NCBI RefSeq assembly: GCF_000972845.2
Contig: NW_020853301.1
Span: forward strand, 1-64,000
Reading direction: 5' to 3'
DNA from: Larimichthys crocea
Taxonomy: Eukaryota; Chordata; Actinopteri; Sciaenidae
DNA: 64,000 nt
Below the pieces are notes generated by a model. That model was not told where the DNA came from. It worked only from the letters and a program-made list of their open reading frames with translations, and did not search any database. Shown here in pieces: positions 57,065 through 64,000 of the stretch. The translations under genes and the position numbers were made by a program. The stretch's first letter is position 1. The number at the start of each line of letters is the position of its first letter.

Positions 57065-58315
57065 ATGATAATAATAAGTTTAATTTATAAAGCACTTTAC
57101 ATTTGAATGAAATCTCAAAGTGCTACAATACACACACAAACTATATGCACACAAGCAACAGAAACAAATAAATCACAGCAAGAGAAATCATGTTAGATAT
57201 GATGTGGAAAAAAGGAAAGTTTTAAGTCCTTTTTTAAAATTTTCCAGAGTCTGTGGTGATCTGAGTTGATCAAGGAGCGAGTTCCAGAGGCGGGGTGCAG
57301 CGGCACAGAAGGCTCTGTCGCCCATGGTGCTTAGCTTGGTCCTCGGGCAGAAGAGTTTGTTAAAGTTTTTGGAGCGGAGGGATCGTGTGGGGGTTTGAGG
57401 GATGAGCAGTTCTTTGAGGTAGGTGGGAGCGTTGCCATAGATGCACTGATGGGTGAGAAGAGAGATTTTGTACTTGATTCTAGCGGAGATTGGAAGCCAG
57501 TGCAGTGAATGAAGGATGGGGGTGATGTGTTCTGATTTTCGGACTCGCGTCAGGATCCTAGCAGCGCTGTTCTGGACTAGTTGTAACTGCTGAAGGTGTT
57601 TACTGTGGGTCCCGATGAGGAGTGCGTTACAGTAATCAAGTCTGGAGGAGACAAAGGCGTGGACTAGTTTTTCACAGTCTGGTAAGGTGAGATTTGGCCG
57701 GAGTTTGGCAATATTTCTGAGGTGGTAGAAGGAGATCTTACAGAGGTGTTTGATATGACTTTCAAAGGTGAGGTGGGGGTCAAATCTAATGCCAAGATTG
57801 GTTACTGATGAGGAGAGGGGGATGTCATGACCAGAGAGGGTGAGGCTGGTTATGGAAGATGCCTCGATCTGGTTAGGGGTGCCCACAATAATAGCCTCTG
57901 TTTTCGAACTGTTGAGATGAAGAAAGTTGAGATTCATCCACGCCTTTATGTCCTCCAGACAAGCTGATAGTGACGGCAGGGCAGCTGATGGTGGTGATGG
58001 AGAATTTCGGGAGGGGTGTGTGCCAGTTTTGATGTAGAGCTGTGTGTCATCTGCATAACAGTGGAAGGAAATTCCATGGCGATTTATAACACGGCCGAGT
58101 GGGAGGATGTATAAATTAAAGAGGATAGGGCCCAGGACTGAGCCCTGAGGGACCCCACAGGTAACCGTGTGTGTCTGGGATTTTGCATTGCCAAAAGAGA
58201 TGTATTCAGTTCTGTCAGTGAGGTAGGAGTGGAACCAGTTTAAAGCAGTGTCATTGAGTCCAATGGAGTGATGTAGCCGGTTGAGGAGTATGGTATGGTC
58301 CACAGTGTCAAATGC
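57065..58315 (-). mobile_element. L2-type LINE, 5'-truncated, in minisatellite
   Basis: 1,251 bp on the minus strand with a 379-codon frame and an ATT/TTA-rich 3' tail at 57065-57080. AGCAAATA occurs on both sides (57057-57064 and 58316-58323), an 8-bp target duplication in a minisatellite phrase that is uninterrupted at 53050-53075. A different L2 subfamily from 13739-16375 (different 3' UTR and tail). Confidence 0.85.
57188..58315 (-). pseudogene. L2 ORF2 C-terminal two-thirds of RT, uninterrupted
   Basis: Single open frame. It begins within RT motif A (AAFDTVDHTILL), continues with CGVPQGSVLGPILFNLYI, YADDTQLY (catalytic Asp pair, residues 91-94), FHLNSSKTE-like text, LGIRFDPHL, then the C-terminal domain (SRLDYCNALL, LQLVQNSAARIL, SLHWLPI, APRLWNSL) and a stop at 57188. 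RT copies LINE RNA at the target. The frame has no stops, so the insertion is recent, but endonuclease and RT N-terminus are gone. The ATG at 58327 lies partly in flanking satellite and is not a native start. Confidence 0.85.
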
Positions 58316-58430
58316 AGCAAATAGCATGTCTTTACAGCTAGCAATAACGTGCTAGCTGCTCTGCTGTCTCTGTCTGCCATTTTAGACAGACAAGTTCAAA
58401 TTAAGTGCCAAGAACTACTAAAATGGTTGC
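58316..58430 (-). repeat. Minisatellite, resumed
   Basis: aatagcatgtctttacagct, then the ctgctgtctctgtctgccat phrase that ends units elsewhere in the array. Confidence 0.75.
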
Positions 58431-59183
58431 CGCTAGGCTTCTGCCTGCTGCCCCCCCTGGCATTTTAACAGGTGCAGATCAGCAGCAGCTCATCTTCACC
58501 TGTTAAAATGCCAGTTAGAAATCCTGACAATGCTGAGACCTCCTCTCAAAGAGGAAGGATTTCTGGCCAAACCGTATTTCTAATCATTGAACCGGCATAA
58601 CTGGGAGCATCGTGTGCCCTTCCTGATCGTCTACATAGGCATTTTGTGTCGATAAATGAAGAAATGTGCCCGTAGGAGCAAGAGAGAGAAACGTTACTTC
58701 TGCTTTCCTCCAGAAAACTTTTCTGCCTTTTTAACATGGGAGTATATGAGGCTGAGGATGGGAGTTGCTGCCGCATATTTGCGTGTCACGCCAAAACTAT
58801 AAAGCTGACAGCTTCAGCGGTGTTATCACTGCGACCGCCTCAAATTTTCCTACGTTTCTAGCTATAAATGATTTCTGTAGCTTTACATTTGTGGTACACA
58901 CACAGTCGCAGTTTACAAATTTATTTTTCGACGACTTTTTCTCTCCCTCTTCACTGTAGTGATGACATCACGCACTCTAGCTCTCCAAAGTTCTCGCAAT
59001 ACACACCTATTCATTTTTTGGTGTCGTTTTTGGTGATTTTCGGCAAAACCGTTTGCCGAAACTCTTAGAAAAGTCATAGCAATCGATTTCCAGCCGAGCC
59101 GCATGTTTTGATACCCATTTTGTGTATGTGCGACAAAAACTCTGGGAGGAGTAGTGAGACAAAAAAAGGGCTGAAGAATAATA
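58431..59183 (-). repeat. Dispersed module, reverse orientation
   Basis: Third copy of the cgaaagttctcgcaatac-type module (compare 54740-54900 and 56090-56290), with the phrase ttcatcgata-like gtgtcgataaatgaagaaat. Non-coding. Confidence 0.6.
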
Positions 59184-59372
59184 ATAAGCGCGGTGGATAT
59201 AGTTTGCGCCTTGCACGCACACTCAATAAGCCCGAGAGGTTTTAAAAAGTGTGCTCTTTCAGGCACACTCAATAAGCGCGGTGGATAACATATAGTGTGC
59301 GCCTTACACGCACACTCAATAAGAAGAAGCCCAAGAGGTAATAAAGAGTGTGCTCTTTCAGGTACACTCAAC
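59184..59372. repeat. ~95-bp tandem duplication
   Basis: aataagcgcggtggata .. gtgtgctctttcagg.acactc occurs twice in a row (from 59184 and from 59271). Ends at the next ctagaaaattcccgc module. Confidence 0.7.
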
Positions 59373-59429
59373 TAGAAAATTCCCGCAGAAATTTTGAGAG
59401 TGACGAGTGGGCTGTTGCCGGGGGTCTTA

Positions 59430-60000
59430 GCATGTTAGCAATTAGCATGTACTTAATTCTAATGGTAATTGCTAGCGCTGACGTGCTAGCAATTAGCTTA
59501 GCATGTTAACATTAGCATGTTAGCAAATTACCATGTCTTTAATTTTTAGTGGCTTAGTGGCTAATGGTAATTGCTAGCACTGACACATTAGCAATTAGCA
59601 TTAACATGTTAGCAATTACCATGTCTTTAATTTTTAGGGGCTAATGCTAATTTCTAGTGCTGACGCACTAGCAATTACCATTAGCATGTTAGCAATTACG
59701 ATGTCTTTAAATTTTAGTGGCTTAGTGTCTATACTAAGCTAAGCCACATTAGCATCTTAGCAATTACCATGTATTTAAATTTTAGTGGATTAGTGGCTAA
59801 TGCTATGCTAAGCCACATTAGCATGTTAGCAATTACCATGTCTTTAATTTTTAGTGGCTTAGTGGCTAATGGTAATTGCTAGCACAATTAGCATTAGCAT
59901 GTTAACAATTACCATGTCTTTCATTTTTAGTGGCTTAGTGGCTAATGGTAATTGCTAGCGCTGACCCGCTAGCAATTACCTGTCTCTGTCTGCCATTTTA
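59430..60000 (-). repeat. Minisatellite, reverse orientation
   Basis: Repeats of ttagcaattaccatgtcttt and ttttagtggcttagtggcta, a variant subfamily of the same array. Confidence 0.85.
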
Positions 60001-61020
60001 CACAGACAAGTTCAAATTAAGTGCCAATAACTGCTAAAATGGCCGCCACTGGGTCAGCAGAGCAGCAACTGCTCCTGTTAGAATGTCAGTTGGAAAGACA
60101 GAGACAGAGAGAAAATGCTGAGACCATCCTTCGAAGAGGAGGGATTGATGGCCAAACCGTATTTCCAATCATTGAACCGGGTTAACTAGCATGATGAGCC
60201 CTTCCTGAAAGTCTACATATTTGTTTTGTGTCAATAAGTGAAGAAATGTGTCCTTGAGAGCAACTCAGAGAAAGGTTAGTTCTGCTTTCCTCCAGAAAAT
60301 TTCCCGCCTTTTTAACATGGTAGTCGAATCCGTTTTATTTTTTCACTGATTTTTCTCCCTGCTCCTCACTCTAGCTGATGATGTCATCCACTCTAGCACA
60401 AACATTCCGCCACATACACACCCATTATAAACCCAGAAATTTGACTAAAAACCTGCTCAACTTTGAGCCTTGATAGTTTAAAAACGGTAAAAGCTGTCGA
60501 TGAGTGTCGTGAATCCCTGAAGATAAGGGAAGCATACCTACGTTTTAAAGTTTAAATGCAGTCTCTCGGTGAAAGTATGCCAGAGCAGTTCATTGTTGAA
60601 AATGTCTGTTGAAATGTACTTTTTTTCAGGCCTCCCCATTCATTCCCTATGGGAAATTTTTCGCAGTTTTTCCAGAATAAATAAGCGAAAAACACGCAAA
60701 TCTCTTAGAAAAGTAATAGCACTCGATTCGGGATCAAGACGCACGTTTTGATATATAATTTGTTGGGGTCCTCTCACCGCGCGGGCCGCTTACTGTTCAA
60801 AAAGGGCGGAAAATGAATAATAATGCCATGAAACACGCAGAAGAACAATAGCTTGCTAGAGAGCTTGCTAGCTCTGTGAGTAGTTGACGAGTGTCGTAGG
60901 CACTCGTCACTAACTAGAAAATTCCCGCAGAAATTTTGAGAGTGACGAGTGGGCTGTTGCCGGGGGTCTGTAGTCAAAAGCACTCCTCAAATAGTCACAT
61001 TTTAACATGTTTTTTAGACA
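60001..61020 (-). repeat. Dispersed module A, reverse orientation
   Basis: Mirror of 3443-4080: gggatcaagacgcacgtttt and atataatttgttggggtcct match 3600-3650 in reverse; ends with the ctagaaaattcccgcagaaa module at 60912-61020. Confidence 0.65.
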
Positions 61021-61575
61021 CAGGAGCAATTACCATGTCTTTAATGTTTAGTGGCTTAGTGACAATTATCACTAAAACATGGCAATTGCTAACATGCTAT
61101 GATAATTGCTAGCGTGTCATGTTAGCAATTACCATGTCTTTAATTTTTAGTGGCTAATGTTAATTAGTATATTAGCATTTGCATTTATTTTAGCATTGGC
61201 CGTAATGTTACCAGTTACTTATGCATGTCTTTACAGCTAGCGCTAACGCGCTAGCTTCTCTGCTGTCCTTGAGCGCCTAACAATAATTTAGCATGTTAAC
61301 ATTACATATATTCTTAGTGACTGAAAATGAGTGGCTAGCCTTAACGTGCTAGCAATTACATTAACATGTTAGCATTAGCATGTTAGCAATGGCATGTATT
61401 TAATTCTTAGTGGCTATAATAATTAATAGCATTAGCAGGTTACCATTAGCAGTTTAACATTGGCATGTTAGCATTGGCATGTATTTAATACATGGCTAAT
61501 TAACACGCTAGCTGCTGCTGTCATTGTCATTTTAGCAGACAACGCGCTAGCAATTAACATTGCATGTCAACATGA
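61021..61575 (-). repeat. Minisatellite, reverse orientation
   Basis: Last array segment, more degenerate, with gctagcgctaacgcgctagc at about 61237. Confidence 0.75.
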
Positions 61576-61870
61576 GATGAAAAGGTAGAATTGTAGAGGG
61601 TAATAGCACTCTGTAGTAGAGGAGAGGTGTTTAAATTGTGGTCTGTATAAAGATTTGAAGTTTGTATATGTATTTGAATGGTAAATATTTTTTGAAAAGT
61701 TGAATAATTTGTAGAATATTAATAGTAGAATTTAGTAAAATAATAGTACAAGATCTTGGTGAACTGTGTGGTTTGAATGAAGTCTGTAGTAGGAGAAGTA
61801 GTTTAAAGTGTAGAAGGATTGTAGAGACTGTCCTGAGACTGTCCTGAGACTCACCTGTCCAGGTGTGCAG
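61576..61870 (-). repeat. AT-rich module, reverse orientation
   Basis: Reverse of the AT-rich segments at 6500-6720 and 9060-9300 (tttgaaaagttgaataattt, gtagtaggagaagtagttta). Confidence 0.5.
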
Positions 61871-61954
61871 CTCAGCCTGTATTGATCGTAGATCAGCAGA
61901 TTTTTATTGTTTGAACACGATGATGTCGATCTGTTTACTGAGCGTCTGTTCAGT

Positions 61955-62011
61955 GTGTCTGTGTCTGTGTGTGTGTGTGTGCGTGTGTGTGTGTGTGTCC
62001 GTGTGTCTGTG

Positions 62012-62050
<39 letters not shown>

Positions 62051-62170
62051 CTGTGTGTGTCTGTGTGTTACTGTGTGTGTGTGTGTGCGTGTGTGTGTGT
62101 GTGTCTGTGTGAGTGTGTGTGTGTGTGTGTGTGTGCGTCTGCCTGTCTGTCTGCCTGTGTGCGGTGTGTC
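61955..62170. repeat. (GT)n compound microsatellite
   Basis: GT repeat with scattered C, A and CTGT interruptions; all ORFs across it are low complexity. Confidence 0.95.
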
Positions 62171-62960
62171 TGTCTCTCTATCTATGTGCTTGATGATCAT
62201 GGAAGCAGCCGCCCATAGGTTTGATGTAGTTATGATGACGCTCGATGGTGTATTTATGCGGGTTGATGTAAACGAAAACTTTTTTTAAAAGGATGCTATG
62301 TGCACGATGTTATTTTGGAAAACGGAGGGAGGGAAATATTCGTTTTTCAACATACCCGGCTATGTGTAAACGTAGCCTAATGTCTTGTGCCTCTCCGAAC
62401 TTGTCGGATATGGAGTCGCATTAAACAATGTGTCTGTGATCGATGACTAAGTTTGCATTGACGTCTTGCTGGTTGTGGCACTGGCTTTGTCTTTTTGTTT
62501 CTTTATTAATTAATTGTGAGTGACTTTGTGCTTTTGTTTGAGATGGTTGAATAAATTTGTAGTGTTACCAAGAGAAGCAGCTATTATCTTGTAGCAAATC
62601 TTATGTGCTGCTGCTTCTTGTTGGATTCTTCTCATTCGCTTTCAATCTCACTCACTGTTTTTGAACATCAAACGACACACCTCCTCACTTTTCAGCTGGG
62701 TGAGAGAGTATGGGCTATCCTGTTAGTCGGCGGGGCCGCGTGAAATGGCACATATTGCACATGCGCGTCTCTCAGAAATTGTGTAATGGAAAGTGGAAAA
62801 TAAATAGTTTAAACTCGATTATATAATTTTTGAGATCGTTTGACAACAAAAACGAAATCGTGATCAAAATTCGATTAATTGCACAGCCCTATTTCCAAGA
62901 CAACCGTAAAGTAAACTTTTGACATTAAACTCTAACAGTATCCGCACTTAAGATTCTCTT
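62171..62960. other. No supported gene; hAT-like end
   Basis: tcgattaattgcacagccct at 62872-62891 resembles the terminus of a fish hAT element. The rest is unassigned. Confidence 0.35.
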
Positions 62961-63162
62961 ATGTCATCCGCACCAGGTAAATCGGGTAAGGGTTGCGGTA
63001 AACCCTCACAACCCAAAATTGATTTCAGACCAACTAAACAAAGTGGAGAAGCTAAAGCTAATGCTAGCGCAATGTCTGAAGAGTAATTTAGCGCCGAAGA
63101 AGAAGGACTAAGCCATGCTCCGATTCTCAAAGCTATCAAAAACTTGAAAAATGACTGGTAGA
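62961..63162 (+). pseudogene. Possible LINE ORF1 N-terminal fragment
   Basis: A + strand frame from ATG at 62961 reads MSSAPGKSGKGCGKPSQPK, with a stop after about 42 codons (EE-stop) and then the same frame continues (FSAEEEGLSHAPILKAIKNL) to TAG at 63162. The charged, lysine-rich start resembles fish L1/Tx1 ORF1 proteins, but I cannot confirm this. Confidence 0.25.
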
Positions 63163-63163
63163 C

Positions 63164-63412
63164 CGACCGTCTCGGTGTACCAGAGGCACGAAGCACCATT
63201 TTCTTCCCTTTTTTTTTACTTTCCTATCCGACCCCGGCCCGGAACCTGTCCGGGTCCTGGCGGTAATATAAAAAAATATATATATAAAAAAAAAAATACT
63301 TGGTAAGATTTATTACATTATTTTTTTAAATTATTATTTTGCTTTATTTTTAATTTTTCGCTTTTCGTGCCCCTGGTAGACTGACCGGCTTGGTGTACCA
63401 GAGGCACGAGGC
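63164..63412 (+). repeat. 40-bp direct repeat pair
   Basis: tggtagac.gaccg.ct.ggtgtaccagaggcacga occurs at 63164-63203 and 63373-63412, about 209 bp apart, around an A/T-rich middle. Possibly short terminal or target duplications of an insertion. Confidence 0.5.
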
Positions 63413-63520
63413 CCGTCTGGCCTACCTGTATGTGTCCCTGGGTCCGTTTTTTTCTCCCCCTCTGCCTGTCCGGGTGTATGGAGGCACGTCTCTGCCTCTC
63501 TGTCTGGAGGTCTGTAACAA

Positions 63521-63584
63521 TGATTATTACTACTGCTACTGCTGCTGCTGCTGCCGGTGCTGCTTCTGCTGCTGTTACTACTGT

Positions 63585-63628
<44 letters not shown>

Positions 63629-63630
63629 TT
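63521..63630. repeat. (CTG)n/(CTA)n trinucleotide repeat
   Basis: Compound CTG/CTA microsatellite; the poly-Tyr/poly-Thr ORFs are artefacts of it. Confidence 0.9.
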
Positions 63631-63660
63631 GACTCACCAACTAAGTTAACTTCTTGAAAT

Positions 63661-63720
63661 CAGTCAGTCAGTCAGTCACTCGTTCACTCACTCACTCACT
63701 CACTCACTCATTCACTCATA
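63661..63720. repeat. (CAGT)n/(CACT)n microsatellite
   Basis: Tetranucleotide repeats cagt then cact. Confidence 0.9.
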
Positions 63721-63915
63721 GGCAGGCAGGGCCACAGCCAAGATCAAAGCCAAAGAACCATGAACTCATTGGATTCTGCTTCTAAATTCAAAATTCCAAA
63801 ATATCAAAGCAAAAGAACTATGATGTCATCAGATTCTGGTTCTGAATTTCAAAAGATCAAAGCAAAGTAAACAAGTTTTACAGAAGATGAGCACATGATT
63901 TTATTTTAATGTAAA

Positions 63916-64000
63916 AGGGAGGGAGGGAGGGAGGGAGGGAGAGAGAGAAAGAGAGAGAGGCAGACACACCCACACATACACACACACACACACAGTGGTG
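63916..64000. repeat. (GGGA)n, (GA)n and (CA)n compound microsatellite
   Basis: Consecutive gggagggaggga, gagagaga and cacacaca tracts at the window end. Confidence 0.9.

Noticed and set aside
61863..62288. 141-residue Val/Cys-rich ORF and its overlapping partners
   Set aside because: Direct translation of a GT microsatellite; no other coding signal.

Overview
The window looks like teleost fish genomic DNA in an interspersed-repeat-rich, partly unfinished region. The only host gene I can support is an internal part of a centromere-protein-E-like coiled-coil gene (cenpe) on the + strand at 22052-26292, seen as 11 consecutive exons with clean splice sites. Everything else recognisable is mobile or repetitive: three class I (gamma/epsilon-like) endogenous retroviruses, L2-type and Rex1-type LINEs, hAT-type DNA transposon pieces, a tRNA-derived SINE, solo LTRs, microsatellites, and a large family of palindrome-rich minisatellite arrays. 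This mix (L2, Rex1, hAT/ZBED, class I ERVs, abundant CA repeats) is typical of ray-finned fish.

Layout. 1-2770: degraded minisatellite. 3181-8935: clean minisatellite array (short units built on GTTAAC, GCTAGC, CATG) with longer non-satellite modules. 9374-13203: ERV1 (+ strand; LTR, primer-binding site, gag, pro, start of pol), cut off inside reverse transcriptase. 13204-21996: ERV2 (- strand), its env split by a 5'-truncated L2 at 13739-16375 with a matching 7-bp target duplication; its LTR ends about 55 bp before the first visible cenpe exon. A 180-N gap lies at 21457-21636. 22052-26292: cenpe exons, ended by a 10-N gap. 26304-31658: a second, indel-riddled copy of ERV2 that I judge most likely to be a false duplication or uncorrected long-read fill, with a run of about 215 almost pure G. 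34504-34904: ERV2-type LTR with primer-binding site. 34905-41563: ERV3 (- strand; LTR, gag with most of capsid missing, pro, pol, no env), with a SINE inserted near the pro/pol junction. 41670-42638: hAT piece with a BED zinc finger. 44452-50440: solo LTR, Rex1 remnant, a 1.57-kb element with long inverted arms, L2 and ZBED-like hAT fragments. 50530-61570: the same minisatellite and module family as at 3-9 kb, in the opposite orientation, carrying a second L2 (57065-58315) whose 379-codon ORF is the longest in the window. The last 2.4 kb is microsatellite and low-copy sequence.

How the parts relate. ERV1 and the ERV2-type LTR share an identical 18-nt primer-binding site that fits a tRNA-Ser 3' end, and both use in-frame stop codons between gag and pro (UGA in ERV1, UAG in ERV2), as in gammaretrovirus-style readthrough. 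ERV3 is a separate lineage with a tRNA-Lys-like primer site. All three proviruses are broken (frameshifts, stops, deletions), so none looks capable of replication. I found no new biological system; the most unusual items are the false-duplication evidence, the inverted-arm elements and the palindromic satellite family.
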